From Oscillibacter sp. (GTDB lineage Bacteria > Bacillota > Clostridia > Oscillospirales > Oscillospiraceae): 5,541 nt of DNA. Under the pieces are notes generated by a model. It did not search any database and was not told the origin of the DNA. It worked only from the letters and a program-made list of their open reading frames with translations. The stretch covers positions 1-5,541 of the forward strand of contig JAFSOM010000450.1 in assembly GCA_017447005.1 (NCBI GenBank), given 5' to 3'. Shown here piece after piece: positions 1-5,350 of this stretch. The position numbers and the translations under genes were made by a program. Each line of letters opens with the position of its first letter. Position 1 is the stretch's first letter.

Positions 1-143
1 ATGAACTTAAACGCTTGCGAACCCCTCCCCCTGTCCCCCTTCCCTTTCAGAGGCGGGGGAACCGGACTTGAAAGCGCTTTCAGGTTTTGTAAGTCCCCCC
101 TGAAAGGGGGGATTTAGGGGGGTCTGCGAAAAGTGAATGACAT
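1..143. repeat. MITE-like palindromic repeat, copy 1 (left end cut by window)
   Basis: This is a direct-repeat partner of the element at 5186-5338, in the same orientation. Seen in sequence: the left part begins ATGAACTT at position 1, matching 5191 onward in copy 2, so about 5 bases of the terminal repeat lie outside the window. The right end is AGTGAATGACAT (132-143), 10 of 12 bases identical to the right terminal repeat of copy 2. Inside, CCCTTTCAG (42-50) is complementary to CTGAAAGGG (100-108), and a perfect palindrome sits at the apex (69-82). The whole unit could fold into one long imperfect hairpin. There is no transposase gene and no convincing open reading frame. The minus strand reads PLNPPFQGGL in one frame, a peptide that, from memory, recurs in spurious proteins predicted over repeats of this kind. 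The element lies downstream of the gpmA terminator, so it should have little effect on that gene. Confidence 0.8.
69..82. promoter_or_regulatory. cre-like palindrome at apex of repeat copy 1
   Basis: The 14-bp sequence TGAAAGCGCTTTCA is a perfect palindrome and fits the degenerate CcpA (catabolite control protein) operator consensus TGWAARCGYTWNCW. The same 14 bases occur in copy 2 of the repeat. It may simply be the closed tip of the element's hairpin, and nothing in the window shows that the host has CcpA. Function as an operator is inference. Confidence 0.3.
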
Positions 144-172
144 CAGGCATAAATAACGCAAGGGAAACGCGT

Positions 173-209
173 AAAAAAACAGGCTCCGTGACGTTCTCAC
201 GGGGCCTGT
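173..209 (-). terminator. Rho-independent terminator of gpmA
   Basis: Read on the minus strand, ACAGGC and CCGTGA pair with TCACGG and GCCTGT around a 5-nt loop (192-196). This gives a 13-position stem with a single A/C mismatch (185/203), followed directly by a run of seven T (complement of A173-A179, the first pairing at the stem base). It lies about 95 bp beyond the gpmA stop codon and is the only good intrinsic terminator I can see in the window. The tail between it and gpmA (210-304) contains no gene or other signal that I can recognise. Confidence 0.9.
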
Positions 210-304
210 ACTGCATTATGAAAGCGTCCGGCGGAACTATAGCGGCCTGAAAGCGGTCGCCGCGATTCCGTCAGGGGCATACTTGCGAAAGTTCGCCGAT
301 TGGC

Positions 305-1051
305 TTACTTCTTCTTGCCCTGATTGGCGACGGCCTGCATTTTCGCGGCAATGGCGTCTTGGTCGCCCAGATAGTAACGCTTGATGAACTTGAAATCGTC
401 GTCGAACTCGTACACCAGCGGCACAGCCGTCGGGATGTTAAATTCGAGAATCTGTTCCTTGGTCATGTTCTCGAAGTACATGGACAGGGCGCGGAGGGAA
501 TTACCGTGCGCGGCGATGATAACGCGCTTTCCGGCCTGCATGTCCTTCTTAATCACGTCATTGAAATAGGGAATGACGCGCTCAATCGTGGTTTCAAGGC
601 TCTCGTTGAGCGGGAGTTCCTTGGGGTCAACGCCGCGATACATGGGGTCTTTGGCGGGGTTGCGCTCGTCGCTCTCCTCCAGCGCGGGGGGCTTGATGTC
701 GAAGGAACGGCGCCAGATTTTCACTTGGTCTTCACCGTACTTCTCGGCGGTCTCGGACTTGTTCATCCCCTGCAAGGCGCCGTAGTGACGCTCGTTGAGC
801 TTCCACGTCTTGACCACGGGCAGCCAGTTGCGGTCCATGGCGTCAAGGACATGGTTCAGGGTGTGGATGGCGCGCTTGAGATAGGACGTATAGCACACGT
901 CGAAGTCATAGCCCTCTTTCTTGAGAACCTCGCCGCCCTCGATGGCTTCCTGATGGCCCTTTTCGCTCAAGTCAACGTCGTACCAGCCAGTGAACAGGTT
1001 GAGCTTGTTCCACTCGCTTTCGCCGTGCCGTACCAATACCAGTTTCATCAT
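305..1051 (-). CDS. gpmA: 2,3-bisphosphoglycerate-dependent phosphoglycerate mutase
   Basis: Cytosolic glycolytic and gluconeogenic enzyme that interconverts 3-phosphoglycerate and 2-phosphoglycerate through a phosphohistidine intermediate. The 248-residue product has the full length expected of the dPGM family. Visible motifs are LVLVRHGESEWN at residues 4-15 (His9 is the phosphoacceptor), NLFTGWYDVDLSEKG (18-32), the LKRAIHT segment with Arg60, KLNERHYGALQG (84-95) with catalytic Glu87, and AAHGNSLRAL (180-189) with the second catalytic His182. The YRGVDPKELPLNESLE stretch (138-153) is also typical of dPGM. The protein ends in a lysine-rich tail, GKKK. The start is one of two adjacent ATG codons; the first lies 10 nt from an AAAGGGG ribosome site (1062-1068), the second 13 nt, so the first is preferred. 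The gene is monocistronic, with its own strong promoter (1105-1133) and terminator (173-209). It is divergent from a second histidine-phosphatase-superfamily gene. Identification is secure. Confidence 0.97.
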   Translation of the reverse strand: MMKLVLVRHGESEWNKLNLFTGWYDVDLSEKGHQEAIEGGEVLKKEGYDFDVCYTSYLKRAIHTLNHVLDAMDRNWLPVVKTWKLNERHYGALQGMNKSETAEKYGEDQVKIWRRSFDIKPPALEESDERNPAKDPMYRGVDPKELPLNESLETTIERVIPYFNDVIKKDMQAGKRVIIAAHGNSLRALSMYFENMTKEQILEFNIPTAVPLVYEFDDDFKFIKRYYLGDQDAIAAKMQAVANQGKKK

Positions 1052-1081
1052 GTGATATTAGCCCCTTTCAAAATGTGATAT
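1050..1081 (-). repeat. 9-bp direct repeat flanking the gpmA ribosome site
   Basis: ATGTGATAT occurs twice on the plus strand, at 1050-1058 and 1073-1081, in the same orientation and 23 bp apart. On the gpmA mRNA strand this is ATATCACAT on each side of the AAAGGGG Shine-Dalgarno sequence; the copy nearer the gene ends within the ATG start codon. It could be a small operator-like or mRNA-level element, or chance. No function is known to me. Confidence 0.35.
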
Positions 1082-1104
1082 GCGCGCCGGGTCTGACGCT
1101 TCTA

Positions 1105-1133
1105 ATCATACGCGATATGGCACGATTTGTCAA
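1105..1133 (-). promoter_or_regulatory. Sigma70-type promoter of gpmA
   Basis: On the minus strand there is a perfect -35 box TTGACA (1133-1128), a 17-bp spacer and a -10 box TATGAT (1110-1105), one base off consensus. Transcription should start near 1098, giving a 5' untranslated leader of about 45 nt before the gpmA ATG. The near-ideal boxes predict strong, probably housekeeping, expression, as expected for a glycolytic gene. Confidence 0.88.
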
Positions 1134-1191
1134 GCGCGGCTTGCGAAAAGTCGGCAAACAATTTCCCGGCGCGGCCTGTTTATAAATCCGA

Positions 1192-1220
1192 TTGCCAACG
1201 CGTCCGAAAAGCGCTATAAT
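1192..1220 (+). promoter_or_regulatory. Sigma70-type promoter of the phosphatase-GNAT gene
   Basis: TTGCCA (1192-1197) is followed by a 17-bp spacer and a perfect -10 box TATAAT (1215-1220). Transcription is expected to start around 1227, about 30 nt before the chosen ATG at 1258. The promoter covers an upstream in-frame ATG at 1192 and precedes another at 1219, which argues against translation starting at either. It is arranged back to back with the gpmA promoter; the two -35 boxes are separated by 58 bp. Confidence 0.85.
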
Positions 1221-1244
1221 GTCCCGCGATGACCTATCACAGAC

Positions 1245-1249
1245 AGGAG
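1245..1249 (+). promoter_or_regulatory. Ribosome binding site that sets the start at 1258
   Basis: AGGAG lies 8 nt before the ATG at 1258. No comparable site precedes the in-frame ATG codons at 1192 or 1219. Together with the promoter position this fixes the start at the MTTIYLIRHAE sequence. Confidence 0.85.
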
Positions 1250-1257
1250 CGCGACCT

Positions 1258-2337
1258 ATGACAACCATTTATCTGATTCGCCACGCGGAGGCGGAAGGCA
1301 ATCTTTACCGCATTGTACAGGGGCACCGTGACAGTACGCTCACCGACCGGGGCTGGCGTCAGGTGGAGGCCCTGCGGAAACGTTTTGAGGGCGTCCGGAT
1401 TGACGCGGTATACTCCAGCGACTTATACCGGGCGCGGGCGACGGCGACGGCGGTCAGTAAGCCTCGCGGACTGCCCATTCAAGGCGTCGCGGACTTGCGG
1501 GAAATCCGCGTCGGCGCGTGGGAGGAACTCACGTTCGGCGAAATCGCCCGGCGCGACCCGGAATCGCTGGAAAACTTCGGGAAGCATATGGAAAAGTGGA
1601 GCGTACCCGGCGCGGAGACGCCGCAGGAAGTCCTTGACCGCGCTTGGAAGTTCCTCAACCGCGTCGCGGCGGCGCATGACGGCGAAACGATTGCGCTTGT
1701 CTCCCATGGCTACATCCTACGCCTCTTGCTATCGAAAATTGAGGGCATGACGTTAGAGCAGACCGGAAGCGTCCCTCACGGCGACAATACCGCCGTATCG
1801 CTGTTGGAGTACGACAACGGCGCGTTCCGCGTGATATTCCGCGACGACAATCAGCACCTGAAAACGCCGGAGTATCTCAAAACGGAGCGGACGCATAAGC
1901 GCGAAAACGCCTTGGAGACGGGCCTATGGTTTCACGAATTCCCGCCTGACGCGCCGTTATTCGCGGAACTTGGCGCGGAAGCGGTCAGCGTCCTGAAACG
2001 TAAGTTTGACTATGCGCGGCTGTTGTCCGACGCCGAAAAGCGCGTGACGCTGGGCGCGTATCTCGGCGACAAGGCCGCCGGAATCGTACAGTTAGGCCCC
2101 GAAACCGGATGGATTTCCATGCTCTATCTGCGGGAGGCGTACAGGCGCAGGGGCATGGGGATACAGCTTATCGGGCAGGCGGTCATGCGTACCCGCGCCG
2201 CCGGGGGAACTCATATTCGTATCGCCGCGCCGCTGATAACAACGACTTTTTTCGCTGTTTACGGCTTTCAACCCGTCGACCGCGCCGACGATAAGCGCAT
2301 TATCTTTGAAAAGGACATCCGTTTCCCGGAACTGTGA
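1258..2337 (+). CDS. Histidine phosphatase fused to a GNAT-family acetyltransferase domain
   Basis: Two-domain cytosolic protein of 359 residues. The N-terminal part (about 1-205) is a branch-1 histidine phosphatase of the PhoE/CobC type: IYLIRHAEAEGN (4-15) with nucleophile His9, SSDLYRARATA (53-63) with Arg58, LREIRVGAWEELTF (80-93) with acid residue Glu82, and LVSHGYILRLLL (147-158) with His150. The C-terminal part (about 222-357) resembles a GNAT N-acetyltransferase: ISMLYLREAYRRRGMGIQLI (286-305) holds the acetyl-CoA loop motif R-x-x-G-x-G at 296-301, and FFAVYGFQPVD (331-341) is the usual motif-B end. The substrates of both domains are unknown; small phosphorylated metabolites and amine-containing substrates are typical of the families. 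The first domain resembles phosphatases more than mutases, so it should not be named a phosphoglycerate mutase. The gene has its own promoter and is convergent with the DUF3810 gene. Domain calls are firm; function is not. Confidence 0.9.
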   Translation: MTTIYLIRHAEAEGNLYRIVQGHRDSTLTDRGWRQVEALRKRFEGVRIDAVYSSDLYRARATATAVSKPRGLPIQGVADLREIRVGAWEELTFGEIARRDPESLENFGKHMEKWSVPGAETPQEVLDRAWKFLNRVAAAHDGETIALVSHGYILRLLLSKIEGMTLEQTGSVPHGDNTAVSLLEYDNGAFRVIFRDDNQHLKTPEYLKTERTHKRENALETGLWFHEFPPDAPLFAELGAEAVSVLKRKFDYARLLSDAEKRVTLGAYLGDKAAGIVQLGPETGWISMLYLREAYRRRGMGIQLIGQAVMRTRAAGGTHIRIAAPLITTTFFAVYGFQPVDRADDKRIIFEKDIRFPEL

Positions 2338-2387
2338 ACGGGCGGAATCTTTCGCGGAATCATGAACGAGCGGCGCGTTTCCCGGCG

Positions 2388-3491
2388 TCAGGAATAGTAC
2401 GCTACCAGCAAATCGACCATTGCGCCGTAAGATTTCATGCCGCGACTTTCGCCGTAACCCTTCAAAATGCCGTCATACGCTTTCGTCGCCGCCTTCTTAA
2501 TCACGCCGTCCCGGAACTGATTCCAGTACGCGTTATTGTTCGCCAAGTCTACGCGCACGGTCTCCGGCAGACGGTCACGGATTGCGAAATAGGCGTCGGG
2601 GTTCGCGCCGTATAACGCGTTCGCAAGGTAGATATAGCCCATCAGCCAGCCGGAATACGTATAAACGGCGTCGCCGCTTTCCAGACAGGCCAACACCGCG
2701 AGAAAGTTGCATTCCTGTTCGGACGCCAATCCGCGCTGATGACTCATCTCATGCGCCGCCGTGGACGGAAGCAGACACGCCGGACTGTCAATATTTACAT
2801 TCGCCTCCCCGGTACAGGCGCAATAGAACCCCGTGAAATCCATACGGCTCATGAGGCGTGAGAAGGCCATAGGCTTTACGCCCGTATCGTCAAATTTCAG
2901 GAACGGGTACCGCGTTTCAAGATTATCGTATATGTAAGGGGCTTTCGCTAGAATCTCCGCAGGGGATACGGCGAAAGCCCCGTTTGCGTCCCGGGCCACG
3001 CCGTCGGCGGAAAGCGCGAGGCCGTCGGCGAAATACGCCGTGACCGCTTCCAGTTGCTCCGCCGACACCGGCGCGGCGTACAGGCCCGATTTTTCCTGAA
3101 AGCCGTCCGCCCAGTAGTACGCGCCCCACATCCAGCATAACAGCGCAATCAGGCATAACGCCGCGCACACGCCGCCCAGTACGGCGACAGCGGCGCGGCG
3201 GATACGCGTACCGCGAGCGCGAATCACGGCGCGGACGCTCCAAACGATATAGGCAAACGCGCCCAGAACCAAGGCCGTAATCAACGGCTCCATTACCGAG
3301 AACGGCGCGACGGCGCACAATTTGCCTAACGCCGCCTGTAACGGACTTGCAAACCGCGTCGTCCACGCGTTCATGACGGCGCGGTTACGGCGCAACAGGA
3401 CGAACGCCGCGAGCGCGGAGAGGTCAAGCGTAAGCCAGAGGGACAGCGCAAGAGCGTATGTCGGCGTTTTAGTGCGCGGAATCGTGGTCAT
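2388..3491 (-). CDS. DUF3810-type membrane protein with HExxH zinc metallopeptidase motif
   Basis: Predicted integral membrane protein of 367 residues. Hydrophobic segments lie at about 12-33, 62-86 and 98-123. The very basic loop between the last two (RAVIRARGTRIRR, 87-99) should be cytoplasmic, which places the large C-terminal domain (125-367) outside the membrane. That domain carries TGEANVNID (227-235) and AAHEMSHQRG (245-254): His247, Glu248 and His251 form a classic zincin site, and Glu258 or Glu260 in ASEQECNF is the likely third ligand. This pattern matches the DUF3810 family, whose activity is, as far as I know, uncharacterised; proteolysis is inferred from the motif. The ATG at 3491 has an AAGGGGG ribosome site 8 nt upstream. 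The open frame extends to 3995, but that part is antiparallel-frame noise inside the upstream ATPase gene. It lies 59 bp after the ATPase gene, probably as the last cistron of the transporter operon. Confidence 0.85.
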   Translation of the reverse strand: MTTIPRTKTPTYALALSLWLTLDLSALAAFVLLRRNRAVMNAWTTRFASPLQAALGKLCAVAPFSVMEPLITALVLGAFAYIVWSVRAVIRARGTRIRRAAVAVLGGVCAALCLIALLCWMWGAYYWADGFQEKSGLYAAPVSAEQLEAVTAYFADGLALSADGVARDANGAFAVSPAEILAKAPYIYDNLETRYPFLKFDDTGVKPMAFSRLMSRMDFTGFYCACTGEANVNIDSPACLLPSTAAHEMSHQRGLASEQECNFLAVLACLESGDAVYTYSGWLMGYIYLANALYGANPDAYFAIRDRLPETVRVDLANNNAYWNQFRDGVIKKAATKAYDGILKGYGESRGMKSYGAMVDLLVAYYS

Positions 3492-3499
3492 GACGCTGT

Positions 3500-3506
3500 C
3501 CCCCTT
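3500..3506 (-). promoter_or_regulatory. Ribosome binding site that sets the DUF3810 start
   Basis: AAGGGGG on the minus strand lies 8 nt before the ATG at 3491. It separates the real 367-residue protein from the misleading 535-residue open frame that runs back through the neighbouring ATPase gene. Confidence 0.8.
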
Positions 3507-3550
3507 ATCGGCTTTCGCTATGCGGTTTCTTACGCGCTTTCCTGTCGGCG

Positions 3551-4312
3551 TCACTCCGCCGCGGCGAGCAGTTCGCGGGTGTACTCGTGGCGCGGATTTG
3601 CGAATACGTCCGCGACCGCGCCCTGTTCCACCACGCGCCCCGTTTTCATCACTAAGACCCTGTCGCAGAGCTGATAAACGACGTTCAAATCGTGCGAGAT
3701 AAACAGGTAACTCAACCCCAATTCCGCCCGCAACGACTTCAACAGCGCGAGAATTTGCGCCTGTATCGTGACATCCAGCGCCGAAACGGGTTCGTCGGCA
3801 ATCAGGAACTTCGGACGCCGCAGTAACGCCGCCGCGATACAGACCCGTTGACGCTGTCCGCCCGATAATTCCAACGGCTTCGCTTTCAGACATTCGTCGG
3901 GCAGTCCGACGCGTTCGAGCATTTCCCGCACTTGCCGCCGCCGTTCGGGAACGTCCCGCACGCCCGCGAGACGTAACGGCTCTTCGAGTATCCACGATAC
4001 CGGGTAGGCCGGGTTCAGCGCGCTGTACGGGTCTTGAAATATCATCTGCGGGGATTCGGTACGGTGAATCACTTCGCCGCTTTCCGGTTTGAGCATTCCT
4101 AATATCACGCGGGCGAGCGTGGATTTGCCCGTCCCGGATTCCCCCACAAGTCCTAATATCTCATTCGGGAACACGTCGAAAGACACGTCATGCAACACGG
4201 CGTGAAAATGACGCTTCAGGAACGCGCCGCCCTCCCGGTATCCGGCGGTGACGTTTCGCAACGTTAGCGCGGGTTCCTCCGGACTGCGTTTTTTCTTATG
4301 CTGTCCTGTCAT
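3551..4312 (-). CDS. ABC transporter ATPase, DppF/OppF/NikE-like (peptide/nickel importer class)
   Basis: Cytoplasmic ATP-hydrolysing subunit of a peptide/nickel-class importer; 253 residues. Motifs in order: Walker A GESGTGKST (57-65), Q-loop Gln93 in MIFQDPYSALNP, signature LSGGQRQR (149-156), Walker B FLIADEP (169-175), D-loop SALD (177-180) and switch His207 in FISHDLN. The IFQDPYSALNP and HEYTRELL sequences are characteristic of the F/E half of the ATPase pair. It stops right after HEYTRELLAAAE, so it lacks most of the C-terminal extension of typical OppF/DppF proteins (about 320 residues) and is nearer NikE in length. The substrate cannot be told from the ATPase. Its ATG overlaps the stop of the partner ATPase (ATGA, 4309-4312), implying translational coupling; an AGAAGGG site (4320-4326) lies 7 nt upstream. 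The next cistron downstream is the DUF3810 gene. Confidence 0.93.
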   Translation of the reverse strand: MTGQHKKKRSPEEPALTLRNVTAGYREGGAFLKRHFHAVLHDVSFDVFPNEILGLVGESGTGKSTLARVILGMLKPESGEVIHRTESPQMIFQDPYSALNPAYPVSWILEEPLRLAGVRDVPERRRQVREMLERVGLPDECLKAKPLELSGGQRQRVCIAAALLRRPKFLIADEPVSALDVTIQAQILALLKSLRAELGLSYLFISHDLNVVYQLCDRVLVMKTGRVVEQGAVADVFANPRHEYTRELLAAAE

Positions 4313-5133
4313 GCGCTTTCCCTTCTCCCGTCGCGGGTGGGGATGGCGTCAATCAGGCGGCGCGTGTAAGGGTGGCGCGGCTGACGGAATACCCGTTCCG
4401 TGTCGCCCTCCTCCACTATCACGCCCGATTGCATGACCGCGGCGCGTGTGCAAAGTTTCCGTATCACGCCGAGATTGTGCGAGATAAACAGCATGGAGAT
4501 TCCGCTTTCGCGGTTGAGCTTCTTCAAGAGCGTCAGAATCTGCGCCTGTACGGTTACGTCAAGCGCGGTCGTGGGTTCGTCGAGCAGTAACAGCGTCGGA
4601 CGTATCACCATCGCCGCCGCGATACAGGCCCGTTGACGCATGCCGCCCGATAACTCATGGGGCCAGCTTGCGTATACCCTCTCCGGGTCGGGCAGTTCCA
4701 CCGCCTCCAACGCCTCCAACGCAAGTTGCTTGCGCTCCCGCTTGGACAAATCCGTGTGCAGTAACAGCGTCTCCTCCACCTGCGCACCGACTTTCATCAG
4801 CGGGTCCATACAGCTCAACGGGTCTTGGAACACCACGCCGATAGAGCGTCCTTGCACTTTACGCAATGTGGCGCGGTCAGCGTGCAACAGTTCCACGCCG
4901 TCGAGCAGAATTTCGCCGGAGTACGCGCAGCGCTTACGCGGGAGCAGTCCGGCGACGCTCATGGCGGTGACGGTTTTGCCGGAGCCGGATTCGCCGACCA
5001 AGCCGACAATCTCCCCCTGTCCGATGGACAGCGACACGCCCGCCACCGCTTCCCGGTCACGGTTGTGGAACTTTACGCGCAAATCGTCAATCGACAACAG
5101 CGGCGCGGCGCCGCGGGAAATCGTAAGATTCAT
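4309..5133 (-). CDS. ABC transporter ATPase, DppD/OppD/NikD-like (peptide/nickel importer class)
   Basis: Cytoplasmic ATPase that pairs with the product of the next gene; 274 residues. Motifs: Walker A GESGSGKT (47-54), Q-loop Gln103 in VVFQDPLSCMDP, signature LSGGMRQR (161-168), Walker B LLLLDEP (181-187), D-loop TALD (189-192) and switch His219 in FISHNLG. LSGGMRQR and ISHNLGVI are typical of the D half of Opp/Dpp/Nik systems. The C-terminal HPYTRRLIDAIP (254-265) is only the beginning of the usual oligopeptide-transporter C-terminal domain, so the protein is short, as in NikD. The start at 5133 is chosen because a full AAAAGGAGG ribosome site lies 8 nt upstream; an in-frame ATG at 5175 would add 14 residues without such a site. 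The partner permease gene lies upstream beyond an inserted repeat (5186-5338). Transported substrate is unresolved: di- or oligopeptide, nickel or glutathione are all possible. Confidence 0.93.
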   Translation of the reverse strand: MNLTISRGAAPLLSIDDLRVKFHNRDREAVAGVSLSIGQGEIVGLVGESGSGKTVTAMSVAGLLPRKRCAYSGEILLDGVELLHADRATLRKVQGRSIGVVFQDPLSCMDPLMKVGAQVEETLLLHTDLSKRERKQLALEALEAVELPDPERVYASWPHELSGGMRQRACIAAAMVIRPTLLLLDEPTTALDVTVQAQILTLLKKLNRESGISMLFISHNLGVIRKLCTRAAVMQSGVIVEEGDTERVFRQPRHPYTRRLIDAIPTRDGRRESA

Positions 5134-5141
5134 AATAGCCG

Positions 5142-5150
5142 CCTCCTTTT
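5142..5150 (-). promoter_or_regulatory. Consensus ribosome binding site of the first ATPase gene
   Basis: AAAAGGAGG on the minus strand is fully complementary to the anti-Shine-Dalgarno core and sits 8 nt before the ATG at 5133. It decides the start over the upstream in-frame ATG at 5175, and should allow efficient translation independent of the permease gene across the inserted repeat. Confidence 0.88.
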
Positions 5151-5185
5151 TCGGAAACGTCGTAAGGTTTATCATGTTGTTTCCA

Positions 5186-5338
5186 ATGTCATGAACTACA
5201 AAGAAAGTTCCGAACCCCTCCCCTGTCCCCCTCCCCTTTCAGGGGCGGGGGAACCAGACTTGAAAGCGCTTTCAAGTTCTGTAAGTCCCCCCTGAAAGGG
5301 GGGATTTAGGGGGGGGGTGTACGCAAAGTTCATGACAT
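5186..5338. repeat. MITE-like palindromic repeat, copy 2, with terminal inverted repeats
   Basis: A 153-bp unit bounded by perfect 12-bp terminal inverted repeats, ATGTCATGAACT (5186-5197) and AGTTCATGACAT (5327-5338). Inside, a 13-bp arm CCCCTTTCAGGGG (5233-5245) is complementary to CCCCTGAAAGGGG (5289-5301), and the apex is a perfect 20-bp palindrome (5258-5277). The unit is a direct repeat of 1-143, with small indels between the copies mainly in the outer parts and C runs. It has no coding capacity. No clear target-site duplication flanks it. The structure suggests a non-autonomous miniature element or an exported hairpin repeat; I cannot name the family. It fills most of the gap between the permease stop (5351) and the ATPase ribosome site (5150), so it is probably transcribed within the operon mRNA. 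Confidence 0.85.
5261..5274. promoter_or_regulatory. cre-like palindrome at apex of repeat copy 2
   Basis: TGAAAGCGCTTTCA again fits the CcpA operator consensus TGWAARCGYTWNCW, and here is embedded in a longer perfect palindrome (5258-5277). Lying inside the transporter operon, it could act as a roadblock site if the host has CcpA. It could equally be only the hairpin tip. Regulatory role is inference. Confidence 0.3.
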
Positions 5339-5350
5339 GTCGCAAGGGGT

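Noticed and set aside
7..216. Small minus-strand open frame through repeat copy 1
   Set aside because: The translation contains the PLNPPFQGGL peptide of the repeat itself and runs through the terminator; it has no sign of being a gene.
359..1078. Long plus-strand open frame of 239 codons opposite gpmA
   Set aside because: It is an antisense shadow of gpmA: no family motifs, no ribosome site, and gpmA has complete catalytic motifs with its own promoter and terminator.
1192..1257. Upstream in-frame start for the phosphatase-GNAT gene (22 extra residues)
   Set aside because: The first ATG lies within the promoter -35 box region and would precede the transcription start; the histidine phosphatase family begins a few residues before RHAE, as it does with the ATG at 1258.
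3492..3995. N-terminal extension of the DUF3810 open frame (168 extra codons)
   Set aside because: It overlaps the well-supported ATPase gene in another frame of the same strand, is arginine-rich low-quality sequence, and a good ribosome site marks the start at 3491.
5160..5210. Possible minus-strand promoter between the repeat and the first ATPase gene (TTGTAG with CATGAT)
   Set aside because: The spacer would be 19 bp and both boxes are weak; the -35 would lie inside the repeat. Not enough to call.
1..5338. Composite transposon bounded by the two repeats
   Set aside because: The repeats are short, non-coding and in direct orientation, the genes between are ordinary housekeeping and operon genes, and one repeat interrupts an operon that continues beyond it; no transposase is present.
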